Assembly (NCBI RefSeq): GCF_020164595.1
Contig: NZ_JAIQZE010000001.1
Span: 248,001 to 312,000, forward strand
Direction of reading: 5' to 3'
Source: Psychroflexus longus
GTDB taxonomy: Bacteria > Bacteroidota > Bacteroidia > Flavobacteriales > Flavobacteriaceae
DNA: 64,000 nucleotides
The notes beneath the pieces are model-generated. The model saw only the letters and a program-made list of their open reading frames with translations, ran no database searches and was not told where the DNA came from. This document shows positions 33,439 to 41,727 of the stretch, one piece after another. The position numbers and the translations under genes are program-made. Position 1 is the first letter of the stretch, and every line of letters begins with the position of its first letter.

Positions 33439-35646
33439 ATGAATAAAACGATAATTGTTTCGAACCGACTACCACTGCAAGTAAGCATTAATGACGATGA
33501 GCTCGAAGTCACCCCCAGTGTTGGTGGACTGGCAACAGGGCTCAAAACCGTACACAAAGATGGAAATGGAATCTGGATCGGCTGGAGTGGATTAACCAGC
33601 GAAGAATTGAATCCAGAGCTGGAAGCCAAAGTCAATGATGCTGTCACCAAAGAACAATGTGTGGCTGTAAATTTGACGCAAAAGGATTTAGACTTATATT
33701 ATTATGGTTTTAGCAATCGTGCCTTATGGCCTTTATTTCACTACTTTATAGAATATACCGAATACAACACGGAATCCTGGGAAGTCTACAGAAGCGTTAA
33801 CCAAAAATTTGCAGATAAAGTCCTAGAACACGCGGTAGATGGTGACAAGGTTTGGGTTCAGGATTATCAATTATTACTGGTCCCGGCGATGGTCAAAGCC
33901 AAGAAACCAAATATTTCAATTGGTTTTTTTAATCACATTCCATTCCCTTCCTATGAGATTTTCAGAACCTTCCCCAAACGTAAAGAACTTCTGGAAGGCA
34001 TGCTTGGCGCAGATCTTATCGGTTTTCATACTTACGATTATGAACGTCACTTTTTAAGTTCGGTCAAACGGATTTTGAGTCTGGAGGTGAATTTCAATAA
34101 AGTCACTTACAACAATCGTATCATAAAAGTTGATTCTTTCCCCATGGGGATTGACTATGAAAAATTTGAGCAAGCCGCTCTAGATCATGACAAAATGAAT
34201 GAAGATGAAAAATCTGAAATTCAAAAACGTCTCGACCAGCACCTTCAGAAAGAAGACGGCGTCAAAATGATTCTTTCCATCGACAGGATGGATTACACCA
34301 AAGGAATTCCTAACCGGATCAAAGCCTTTGAATATTTTTTAAAAAAATATCCTCAATTTCAGGAAAAAATTCGATTAATCATGCTGGCTGTGCCTTCTCG
34401 ATCGCAGGTACCTCAGTATCAAAAATTGAAACAAGAAACCGACGAGCTTGTAGGACGCATCAATGGTGAATTTTCTACCGTGAGCTGGACGCCAATCTGG
34501 TATTTTTACAGAGCACTTCCATTTCAAAATCTAATTGATCTTTATACCTCGTCGGATGTAGCACTGATTACACCCGTAAGGGATGGTATGAACTTGGTCG
34601 CTAAAGAATATATCGCCACACGCACTCGTGAGGACGGCGTGTTGATCCTTAGTGAAATGACAGGTGCTTCCAAAGAATTGAATGAAGCTTTACTCATCAA
34701 CCCCTTCAATAACGAAGAAATTGCAGATAGCATCAAGCAGGCGCTAGAAATGCCTAAGCCTGAGCAGCAACAAAGAATGCAGGCTCTACAAAAGCGTGTT
34801 TCCAGATATAGCGTTAAAAAATGGGCCAATGAATTTATGAATTCACTCAACCAGGTTCATAAAGTTTATCAGATCATCGAAGCCAAAAAGGTGGAGAATT
34901 CAGATATTGATACTTTTAAAGCTAAAATCAAATCCAAGGAAAAGAAACTTTTGTTTTTAGACTACGATGGAACTTTAGTAAATTTTACCAAGCAGCCCGA
35001 AAACGCCAAACCAGATCAGGAATTGTATGCTATTCTGGAAAAGCTCAACGCGATTGACTCGCTTAAAATTGTGATCATCAGCGGTCGTGACAAGAAAACC
35101 CTAAATGAGTGGTTTGGACATACGCCATACACTTTGGTATCGGATCATGGCGTGTCGATGCGTCTTGAAAACGAAGATTGGAAGATGATAGAACGTCTCA
35201 AAACCGACTGGATGGAAGACGTCCTACCTGTTTTGGAAACCTTCGTAGATCGAACGCCGGGAACTCTTATTGAGAAGAAAAAATATTCTCTGGCCTGGCA
35301 TTACCGAAACACCGATTTGGAACTGGCTCAAAAACGATTGGTAGAGATCCGAACCGTACTCACCAGCTTTATTTCTAATACTGATTTGACTTTGCTTGAA
35401 GGCAACAAAGTGCTGGAGATCAAAAGCAGTAAAGTGAACAAGGGCCGAGCCGCTTCGAATCTAGCAGACCATTTTCCTGCGGAACACATTTTTGCCATCG
35501 GCGATGACTGGACCGATGAGTTTATGTTTGAAGAACTCCCGGAAAAAGCGCACACCATAAAAGTGGGAGTAAGGAAAACTAAGGCCAAATATTACGTTAA
35601 CAGCGTTGAAAATGTAAGGTCACTTTTAAAAACTCTAGCTGAATAA
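33439..35646 (+). CDS. otsA: bifunctional trehalose-6-phosphate synthase/phosphatase
   Basis: 735 residues, a fusion of two enzymes. Residues 1-465 are a GT20 trehalose-6-phosphate synthase (SNRLPLQ start, VGGLATGL, WVQDYQLLLVPAMV, HIPFPSYEIFR, RMDYTKGIPNRI, and the GMNLVAKEYIA donor site). From about 500 onward there is a HAD-type trehalose phosphatase, with the nucleophile motif LDYDGT near residue 508 and GDDWTDEFMF near the end. The pair turns UDP-glucose and glucose-6-phosphate into trehalose, a compatible solute. Separate otsB is not needed. An 81-residue protein follows after 15 bp; GH15 is divergent upstream. Confidence 0.95.
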   Translation: MNKTIIVSNRLPLQVSINDDELEVTPSVGGLATGLKTVHKDGNGIWIGWSGLTSEELNPELEAKVNDAVTKEQCVAVNLTQKDLDLYYYGFSNRALWPLFHYFIEYTEYNTESWEVYRSVNQKFADKVLEHAVDGDKVWVQDYQLLLVPAMVKAKKPNISIGFFNHIPFPSYEIFRTFPKRKELLEGMLGADLIGFHTYDYERHFLSSVKRILSLEVNFNKVTYNNRIIKVDSFPMGIDYEKFEQAALDHDKMNEDEKSEIQKRLDQHLQKEDGVKMILSIDRMDYTKGIPNRIKAFEYFLKKYPQFQEKIRLIMLAVPSRSQVPQYQKLKQETDELVGRINGEFSTVSWTPIWYFYRALPFQNLIDLYTSSDVALITPVRDGMNLVAKEYIATRTREDGVLILSEMTGASKELNEALLINPFNNEEIADSIKQALEMPKPEQQQRMQALQKRVSRYSVKKWANEFMNSLNQVHKVYQIIEAKKVENSDIDTFKAKIKSKEKKLLFLDYDGTLVNFTKQPENAKPDQELYAILEKLNAIDSLKIVIISGRDKKTLNEWFGHTPYTLVSDHGVSMRLENEDWKMIERLKTDWMEDVLPVLETFVDRTPGTLIEKKKYSLAWHYRNTDLELAQKRLVEIRTVLTSFISNTDLTLLEGNKVLEIKSSKVNKGRAASNLADHFPAEHIFAIGDDWTDEFMFEELPEKAHTIKVGVRKTKAKYYVNSVENVRSLLKTLAE

Positions 35647-35661
35647 ATTTATAATGTATTC

Positions 35662-35907
35662 ATGAACAGACAACTCAAACTGATTTGGGACTTTAAAGGC
35701 CCCAATGCCGAAAAAACCGCGGAACATCACGAAATCCATCTGAAGGATTTTATACAAATGAACCCTGAGTTTGATTATAAAACCGGCGTAGAAAAACTAG
35801 CAGACTTCCAGCACATCGCCTTTATGATTGTGGATGAAAAAGACATGAAAGCTATCCGCGACCGCCTTAAACCTCATCGGGGGCAGGTGTATACTTCAGG
35901 TGAATAG
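35662..35907 (+). CDS. conserved hypothetical protein, otsAB-linked
   Basis: 81 residues, no signal peptide, no motif that I recognise. The sequence is acidic/basic mixed, with KLIWDFKGPNAEKTAEHHEIHLKDF at the start. It lies 15 bp after the synthase/phosphatase and is most probably cotranscribed with it. Similar short proteins occur as stand-alone hypotheticals in flavobacteria (recollection). No function is suggested. Confidence 0.72.
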   Translation: MNRQLKLIWDFKGPNAEKTAEHHEIHLKDFIQMNPEFDYKTGVEKLADFQHIAFMIVDEKDMKAIRDRLKPHRGQVYTSGE

Positions 35908-35974
35908 AATTGATTTTATACCAAAAAGTTATCTATTTTTGAGGATATAAATTTTTGTGTATCATTTGATTAAT

Positions 35975-36463
35975 ATGACAATTAAAATATTTTTGTTTCT
36001 GTTTATTTTTTCTTTTTCAGGTTTTGCTCAAGAACCCTTAAAGAATGAATCAAATGATACAATTAACTTTTTTCTGAAAATAGAATTTGAATTGAATGGT
36101 ATCCCAACTAATGACAAATTTGAGTACGACAGATACATTGAGACTCTTGGAAAACCAGATATAGAAAAAATGGGTGGGCCTGAAATAATTGCAGAATTTG
36201 GATGCGATGATTTTAGGCTAATGTTTTCAGAGAATCAAATAATCGCCGGCTTATGCTATCTCTCAGATGCTTATATAACTGAGAAAGGAATTGACATCAA
36301 TGGACTTGAAATTAGAGATGATCGAGAAAAAGTAGAAAGCATTTTTAAAATAGAAACCAAAGACAAAAGGGAAGTTTGGATTTGGGGAAATTCTTTACTA
36401 ATAATCTATTTTGATTCTAATAATCATATTATTGAAATGCGCTTTTCTCAAAAAGTAACTTAA
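35975..36463 (+). CDS. hypothetical exported protein
   Basis: About 162 residues, starting at the ATG 35975 (an upstream GTG at 35957 would only add six residues before the signal). Signal peptide MTIKIFLFLFIFSFSGFAQ, then a domain of about 140 residues with the pattern EFDRYIETLGKPD, DDFRLMFSENQIIAGLCYL and DKREVWIWGNSLLIIYFDSNNHIIEMRF. I do not recognise the family; the layout resembles small periplasmic beta-sheet proteins. It is a separate gene after the otsAB unit. Confidence 0.65.
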   Translation: MTIKIFLFLFIFSFSGFAQEPLKNESNDTINFFLKIEFELNGIPTNDKFEYDRYIETLGKPDIEKMGGPEIIAEFGCDDFRLMFSENQIIAGLCYLSDAYITEKGIDINGLEIRDDREKVESIFKIETKDKREVWIWGNSLLIIYFDSNNHIIEMRFSQKVT

Positions 36464-36695
36464 AAAATAATGTGCAAAACATCCAGTATAGTAAATAGCG
36501 TTTAAAAGCTAAGTCGAAAACTTCTGAATGTTAAAAACGTAAAAGTTTAACTGAAAATTAAACTCATATCTAATATCTCGAGGCCATTTTAGATATAAAG
36601 ACTCCTTATAATTTTCCATAAGCCAACCAAATATTTTAGATCGCTTAAACGAGAAGCAAATAGATGAGATTGTAATAATGAATAAACTTTAGAGC

Positions 36696-37823
36696 CTATT
36701 CAAATAAATCTTCAACTTCTCCTTGTCTCAATTGAAGTAACCACTGGTTAAGTGAAGTACCATTTATGCTTTGTGAGAGGTTAGCATCTCCAAGAAATGT
36801 ATGGGACGTTCCTGTTTTATAGAAGACTTTCCAGTTGTCAAGATTGTCTAGCACCTCAGATTTCAAATCCAGCAAGCCACTTTTGAATGCTGCACCACTT
36901 ACAAGAGTTTGTGGTGGGTAATTACAATTTTGTTGTCCAAAGCTATAGAAAACTGTATTAGTGCCGTCTTCGTAATAGCTCAAGAAACCAAAATTATCTT
37001 CCGGATACTTTAGAGAGGAATATTCGTAAACTTTTTGGATATCGTAACTATAGGTTTGTTGAACAATTGTATTCAAATCTGCAGGCAAAGACGCTGATAT
37101 ATTCCATAGGGATTCCCACTGCTCCACCAAACATGGGGTCAGCAAGCTTTCATCCCTAAAAATTTGTCCGGCATCAATGATGGCTGTCGTAGGAACATTA
37201 TTAGCAAGACTGGTTTTAAGCTGAAAATAATTAGGCATCACCCCAAATCCACCTGCGCTTGATCCTGCAAAAACAACTTCTGAAAGACCTCCATTGCTAG
37301 TAAAATATTCGTTCAAGTCACTGAGTATAACACTGAAGTTGTTAGCGCCTACCATGGCTTGATCGCTTGGACCGTTATTGGGAACATCTGCAGAGGGATT
37401 TGTACCCACATGGACATCGCCAGTTGCGTAAGGCACAAAAATGACATTCCAGTCCTTAAATTGATTTTCATCGGACTCCCGATTGAGTAATAATGATTGT
37501 TCCGAAGCTAGCCTTTCGTAAAAATCCTCTTCAGAAAAGCGATCAAGGTTAAAATTGCAAGTAATTCCATTGAAGCAAGCTCCACCACCATCCAGAAATA
37601 TGAATAGTTTGTCAGAATTTGGATTTATAACTGCTCCATATCCCATGGATTCCATATTCCTGGAAGTTAAAGATTCCCTAGGAATCCAAACAGCAATATT
37701 GCTGCTATCGGTAGCCACTTTTTGCAAAGTTAATTCACCTCCTTCCTCTACAAAAACAGGATCATCATCGCTACAACCTAAAACTAAGATTGACAATACT
37801 ATTAATACCAGGTAGGTTTTCAT
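36696..37823 (-). CDS. pectinacetylesterase-family lipoprotein
   Basis: 375 residues. The lipobox ends at Cys17 (LVLGCSD). The alpha/beta-hydrolase body shows FLDGGGACFN (oxyanion, about 74-83), the nucleophile motif FAGSSAGGFG (about 185-194, Ser in SSAGG) and TGSHTFLGD-like sequence with the catalytic His near residue 345, all typical of the pectinacetylesterase (PAE/Notum, CE13) family. Notum-like members deacylate esters other than pectin, so the substrate is uncertain. It probably faces the periplasm or cell surface. No neighbouring polysaccharide-utilisation genes are seen, so a role in plant or algal polymer breakdown is not supported by context. Confidence 0.82.
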   Translation of the reverse strand: MKTYLVLIVLSILVLGCSDDDPVFVEEGGELTLQKVATDSSNIAVWIPRESLTSRNMESMGYGAVINPNSDKLFIFLDGGGACFNGITCNFNLDRFSEEDFYERLASEQSLLLNRESDENQFKDWNVIFVPYATGDVHVGTNPSADVPNNGPSDQAMVGANNFSVILSDLNEYFTSNGGLSEVVFAGSSAGGFGVMPNYFQLKTSLANNVPTTAIIDAGQIFRDESLLTPCLVEQWESLWNISASLPADLNTIVQQTYSYDIQKVYEYSSLKYPEDNFGFLSYYEDGTNTVFYSFGQQNCNYPPQTLVSGAAFKSGLLDLKSEVLDNLDNWKVFYKTGTSHTFLGDANLSQSINGTSLNQWLLQLRQGEVEDLFE

Positions 37824-37981
37824 AAGCTTCTTATTGGATAATAATTGAATGCTCTAATATAGTGACGTTAGTCTTGAAGTATACATTTAACGACAAAGAA
37901 ATTGATGAAGCTTATTTTTAAGAGTCGATTATTGTAGTGGTGGTGATCGAATAAGTAAATTAGTAAAATAATTAAACCACT

Positions 37982-38911
37982 ATGAAAATCATATCCACGC
38001 TCCTACTTTTCCTGCTGTTTGCATATACTTCAATAGCTCAAAACTTAGACATACAAACCTTTGGAGATCCCAAAGATCATGCTGTCATTTTTTTACACGG
38101 TGGACCTGGATATAACAGTGTCTCCTTTGAGCAAACGACGGCAGAGAAGCTTGCCAATAACGGTTTTTTTGTGATTTCCTACGACAGACGTGGCGAAGGA
38201 AGAAACGAAGAACTGGAAGCTGAATTTACCTTTGAACAGACGTTTAAAGATTTAAATGGAATTTACAGTGATTATAATCTTGAAAAGACCACTCTTGTAG
38301 GTCATAGCTTTGGAGGCATTGTGGCTACCTTCTTTGCTGAGGAATTTCCAGAGAAAATTGAATCTATAGTATTAGCGAGTGTGCCGATGTCGATGCAAAA
38401 CACCTTTAGAACTATCATTGAGTCGTCTAAAAAGATATACCAGGATAAAGAGGATAAAATTAACTTGAGCTACATTGATCAGCTGGAACAAATGGACACT
38501 TCAGCTTATGAATATGCTGCTTATAGCTTTATGCACGCCATATCCAATGGTTTCTATTCGCCAAGTCAACCAAATTCCAGAGCTAAAGAACTTTATCAAA
38601 CTATAAAATCGGATTCATTGATCTTGAAATATGCTTCAAAATACACGTATCTGGCTCCGATGAAATTCTGGGAGAATGAAGCTTATACTAGTATAAACTT
38701 AAAGAAAAACCTAAATCATCTGAAAGAGGAAGGTCTTGAAGTTTTTGGGATATATGGAAAAGAAGATGGATTGTATAGCAAAGAGCAAGTAAATGATCTG
38801 AAAACTATCTTGGGAGATCACAAAGTGGAATATTTAGAAAATTGCTCACACAGCGTTTTCATAGATCGCCAGCAAGAGTTCATCAATCTCCTTATCGGAT
38901 TGAAAAAATAA
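37982..38911 (+). CDS. exported alpha/beta hydrolase (proline iminopeptidase-like)
   Basis: 309 residues. Signal peptide 1-20 (ending TSIAQN). The fold landmarks are HGGPGYNS (oxyanion hole, about 37-44), YDRRGEGRN, the nucleophile elbow GHSFGG (about residue 107-112), and NCSHSVF with the catalytic His near the C-terminus. The HGGPG motif is that of the proline iminopeptidase and epoxide-hydrolase-like group, so an exopeptidase or esterase activity in the periplasm is plausible. It is monocistronic, with a structured element downstream at 38944-39030. Confidence 0.85.
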   Translation: MKIISTLLLFLLFAYTSIAQNLDIQTFGDPKDHAVIFLHGGPGYNSVSFEQTTAEKLANNGFFVISYDRRGEGRNEELEAEFTFEQTFKDLNGIYSDYNLEKTTLVGHSFGGIVATFFAEEFPEKIESIVLASVPMSMQNTFRTIIESSKKIYQDKEDKINLSYIDQLEQMDTSAYEYAAYSFMHAISNGFYSPSQPNSRAKELYQTIKSDSLILKYASKYTYLAPMKFWENEAYTSINLKKNLNHLKEEGLEVFGIYGKEDGLYSKEQVNDLKTILGDHKVEYLENCSHSVFIDRQQEFINLLIGLKK

Positions 38912-38943
38912 GTTGTTTGATAAAACTCAATTTTCAGTAAAAG

Positions 38944-39030
38944 CCCAACGCTCCTGGTAGTAGCGGAAACCCCAAAAGGAGTTTTTCTAGTGTTGTACTG
39001 CTAGAGCGTTGCAACGGATAGCAGTTTTAG
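38944..39030 (+). ncRNA. structured intergenic element, possibly Flavo-1-like
   Basis: Downstream of the alpha/beta hydrolase the plus strand carries CAACGCTC pairing with GAGCGTTG about 60 bases later, and overlapping it ACTGCTA pairing with TAGCAGT around the palindrome CGTTGCAACG. The segments TAGCGGAAACCCC and GCAACGGATAGCAG echo the repeated AGCGGAAAGC-type phrases of intergenic elements common in Bacteroidota. The hairpins are seen directly; the family name is from memory. It lies between convergent genes, so it could also help to terminate transcription. Confidence 0.4.
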
Positions 39031-39042
39031 GCAACCTAATCC

Positions 39043-39942
39043 TTAGAAATTATAATTGAATCCTACGCCTAATACTTCTCTTACCTGGAAGCCTCTTACA
39101 GCATTATCGTCATAAATAGCCTGAAAGGTAAAATTAGCTGAAATGTATTCGTTTACACTCATCACTAAGTTAAGTGTGTAATCGATATCGACATTTTGTG
39201 GGTCTTCCAGATAATTGGAATAAAGTCCTAATACGTTTCCAACAGTAATGTTCTCCATTAATTTAAATTTGACAAAAGCATTGATAGATGCACCAAACTC
39301 AGTCCGTATAGTTTCCCCTTCATCTAGACCAAAGAAATCGCCATCTACGTATCCAGGAGTGGTCGTAAATTTCGAATTGGCAGTAATGATTCGACCTGTA
39401 ACTGGAGAAATATTGACTCGTATATCATCACTTTGTTTCCATAAGGCACCAACACCCAGTTGTGTAAAGGCAGGTGACATGAATTGAGTCCTTAGGTCTC
39501 TGATTTGATTACCTTCTGCATCTTCACTAAAATCGTAACCTTTGTCAAACTGTGTCCTGAAATTCACAAAGCCTGAAGTGTACCATTTTGATTTATCAAT
39601 TTGCCTACCTACCGTAGAATTAATTTCTAATCGATCACTGGTTTTCCTGTAGAATTTCTGGTCTTTGGTTTTGTTGATACCATAGTCCCCTAAAATTTTG
39701 GTGTCCCACGTCCACTTTTCTTTGTTGTAGTTGATGTCATAATTGATTACAACATTGGCAGAATAATTACTTGTCCCACCACCTTGCCAGTCATTATTGA
39801 AAGCCGCCTGGTTTATTAAGAATTGAAAGCTACCTTCTGTAGTCCAGGTAGAATCCTTTGGAGTTGAAGTATCGTCATCGGATTGAGCTTGGGTGAAATA
39901 GCTCACAAAACAGGTCATAACTAAACTTAAGAAATATTTCAT
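39043..39942 (-). CDS. DUF3078 domain protein
   Basis: About 299 residues from the ATG at 39942, where a normal signal peptide begins (MKYFLSLVMTCFVSYFTQAQ); the longer open frame adds 42 residues without signal properties. The body is DUF3078, a Bacteroidota outer-membrane or periplasmic beta-rich family, with WTTEGSFQFLINQAAFNNDWQGGGTSNYSANV and the C-terminal EVLGVGFNYNF. The strand pattern and the terminal Phe suggest a beta barrel. A -7 box at 39963-39970 supports this start. It lies 76 bp after the SUF-linked DUF2480 gene on the same strand and may have its own transcript. Confidence 0.85.
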   Translation of the reverse strand: MKYFLSLVMTCFVSYFTQAQSDDDTSTPKDSTWTTEGSFQFLINQAAFNNDWQGGGTSNYSANVVINYDINYNKEKWTWDTKILGDYGINKTKDQKFYRKTSDRLEINSTVGRQIDKSKWYTSGFVNFRTQFDKGYDFSEDAEGNQIRDLRTQFMSPAFTQLGVGALWKQSDDIRVNISPVTGRIITANSKFTTTPGYVDGDFFGLDEGETIRTEFGASINAFVKFKLMENITVGNVLGLYSNYLEDPQNVDIDYTLNLVMSVNEYISANFTFQAIYDDNAVRGFQVREVLGVGFNYNF

Positions 39943-39962
39943 TTTTAGCTTTTTGTAAGCTA

Positions 39963-39970
39963 CAAATGTA
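39963..39970 (-). promoter_or_regulatory. candidate -7 box of the DUF3078 gene (TACATTTG)
   Basis: The minus strand reads TACATTTG, a full TAnnTTTG match, 21 bp before the ATG at 39942. It supports the internal start of the DUF3078 gene. Confidence 0.45.
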
Positions 39971-40018
39971 AATAATTTAATAAGAAAACTTTCCTCAGAT
40001 TTCTGGTGAAGTAAAACG

Positions 40019-40528
40019 CTATTTTTTGGGTTTCTTGTAAAGTGGAACTGCAGAGCAGGCTTCCCCATACATAATAGATTTGGCTACTGGCTGAAGTTTT
40101 TGCAAGGCCAGCAAATAAGCATTTTCTGGCACGGGCTTGTTTGAACAACCTTTGATGATCACAGGTTTATCTTCATATTGTGAAAAATCAACATTTTGAA
40201 GGGCTTCCTGATAAAGTAAAGAATTAAGAAATTCTAAATTTCCAAAAACTACTTTTTTAGAAAACTCATTCAAATAGGACGTAATAAGTAAATAAGCCCA
40301 GCCGGGAATTATTGCATCGCTAGAGCAATGTAAAGCCACATAAGCATCTTGGTATTGAGACCAGTCTTGATTTTTTAAAATTGTTCTGAAGTCTTTTTCT
40401 TTAAGGATTATGCCTTCGAACAACCAGTCTTTGATATCAATTTGCTTGCGTTCACCAGCAGGATAGTAATCTTCTAGGTTGAAAGTTTTAAGCGAACTTA
40501 AAGCTACTTTGTTGACGATTTCAGTCAT
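40019..40528 (-). CDS. DUF2480 family protein
   Basis: 169 residues, no signal peptide. The pattern VNKVALSSLKTFNLEDYYPAGER at the start, and ALHCSSDAIIPGWAYLL with a conserved Cys near residue 68, then IIKGCSNKPVPENAYLLAL, belong to DUF2480, a Bacteroidota-restricted family of unknown function that commonly sits at the end of the SUF operon (recollection). It starts 3 bp after the MIP18-like gene and is clearly cotranscribed with the SUF genes, so a part in iron-sulfur biology is a reasonable inference, unproven. The conserved Cys residues could bind metal. Confidence 0.88.
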   Translation of the reverse strand: MTEIVNKVALSSLKTFNLEDYYPAGERKQIDIKDWLFEGIILKEKDFRTILKNQDWSQYQDAYVALHCSSDAIIPGWAYLLITSYLNEFSKKVVFGNLEFLNSLLYQEALQNVDFSQYEDKPVIIKGCSNKPVPENAYLLALQKLQPVAKSIMYGEACSAVPLYKKPKK

Positions 40529-40531
40529 AAA

Positions 40532-40855
40532 CTACAACATTCCCAATTCCAACTTAGCTTCTTCGCTCATCAATTCTTGTGACCAGGCGGGGTCAAAGGT
40601 CAGTTCTACTTCACATTCATTCACCCAATCCAAAGACGCTGATTTTTCCTTAACCTCTTGTGGCAAAGATTCTGCTACTGGGCAATTTGGCGAGGTTAAG
40701 GTCATAAGTATTTTAACATCGTTGTCCTCGTTAACAAAGACGTCGTAGATAAGACCTAATTCGTAAATATCAACAGGTATTTCCGGATCGTAAATCGTTT
40801 TTAAAACTCTTACGATGTCTTCCCCTAATTCTTCTGTGTTTCTTTCTTCAGCCAT
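40532..40855 (-). CDS. SUF-linked MIP18/DUF59 protein (SufT-like)
   Basis: About 107 residues from the ATG at 40855 (an upstream Met would overlap sufE). It is the DUF59/MIP18 domain: DIVRVLKTIYDPEIPVDIYELGLIYDV with the conserved DPEIPV, and LTSPNCPVAESLP with the family Cys. Such proteins help mature iron-sulfur proteins, as SufT or as the Cia2 homolog does. It lies between sufE and DUF2480, 4 bp after sufE, and belongs to the SUF operon. Confidence 0.92.
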   Translation of the reverse strand: MAEERNTEELGEDIVRVLKTIYDPEIPVDIYELGLIYDVFVNEDNDVKILMTLTSPNCPVAESLPQEVKEKSASLDWVNECEVELTFDPAWSQELMSEEAKLELGML

Positions 40856-40859
40856 TTGT

Positions 40860-41294
40860 TTAAGCTTTATTTTGTTGTTGGCTATTGTAAGCAATAGCGT
40901 ACATTTTCATCTGTTTGATCATACTCACCAATCCATTTGCTCTGGTCGGTGATAAATGTTCTTTAAGTCCAATTTCATCGATAAAGCTGGTATCCGCATT
41001 CATCACATCTTCGGGTTTTTGACCTGAAAATACTCTTATAAGAATAGCAATAATTCCTTTGGTAATGATAGCGTCACTATCGGCAGTATAATTTACCTGA
41101 TCGTCATCCATTTCAGCATAGACCCAAACTTTACTTTGGCAACCCTTGATAATGTTTTCTTCGATCTTATGCTTTTCATCGATAAGCGGTAGAGACTTAC
41201 CAAGCTCTATCATGTATTCATATCTTTGCATCCAGTCTTCGAACATACTGAATTCTTCAATAATCTCTTCTTGTCTTTCCTGTATACTACTCAC
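40860..41294 (-). CDS. sufE: cysteine desulfuration protein SufE
   Basis: About 144 residues. SufE accepts the persulfide sulfur from SufS and hands it to the SufBCD scaffold. The acceptor is Cys52 (IIKGCQSKVW), and the family start SIQERQEEIIEEFSMFEDWMQRYEY is complete. I place the start at a GTG (41294), one base after the stop of the META-domain gene, because the ATG at 41333 would overlap that gene by 38 bp and adds a lysine-rich non-family stretch. The ATG remains possible. Confidence 0.93.
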   Translation of the reverse strand: MSSIQERQEEIIEEFSMFEDWMQRYEYMIELGKSLPLIDEKHKIEENIIKGCQSKVWVYAEMDDDQVNYTADSDAIITKGIIAILIRVFSGQKPEDVMNADTSFIDEIGLKEHLSPTRANGLVSMIKQMKMYAIAYNSQQQNKA

Positions 41295-41295
41295 G

Positions 41296-41727
41296 TTAAT
41301 CTTTCTTTTTTGCCTTGATGACGATTTCGCCATCTTTATTTTTAAAATTTAGTACCTGCTTTGAGTTTTCAAATTGGGTTACTGATGCTGCTTTTTGAAA
41401 AAATAAATTTTCAAACTCCATAGCATCCTCGCAGTACATCTTGGTAGCTGAAGCATAGCCTAAGTCAAGCTTTTCACCATCTAATTTGTAACTGAAATTA
41501 TAATTATTACAACCAGAATATCCTGATATAGTTGAATTTTCTGGATTCACTTTTAAAGTAAGCTCTGCATCTGAAACCTCTTTATCTCCAAGTTGGGTAA
41601 TTACATAACTTTGAGCTAGCAATTCATCTGATGTCATTTTACCTTGCGTTAATGCTTTACAGGAACCCAATAAAAAAACAGTTGATAATAAAATTATACT
41701 CACTTGGGACTTTAAAGTTTGTTTCAT
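41296..41727 (-). CDS. META (HslJ-like) domain lipoprotein
   Basis: 143 residues. A lipobox ends at Cys23 (FLLGSCKA) and is followed by one META domain (about 35-140): LAQSYVITQLGDKEVSDAELTLKV, SGYSGCNNYNFSYKLDGEKL and AMEFENLFFQKAASV. The domain occurs in HslJ, a heat-shock-induced protein. It is inserted in the SUF operon between sufS (4-bp overlap) and sufE (1-bp gap), so it is coexpressed with them. Whether it is functionally linked to iron-sulfur assembly, which is cytoplasmic, is unclear because it is an exported lipoprotein. Confidence 0.88.
   Translation of the reverse strand: MKQTLKSQVSIILLSTVFLLGSCKALTQGKMTSDELLAQSYVITQLGDKEVSDAELTLKVNPENSTISGYSGCNNYNFSYKLDGEKLDLGYASATKMYCEDAMEFENLFFQKAASVTQFENSKQVLNFKNKDGEIVIKAKKKD

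Noticed and set aside
36464-36695. Coding-like stretch reading LNEKQIDEIVIMNKL near 36650
   Set aside because: Too short and without a start or family match; possibly a decayed gene end, but I cannot support it.
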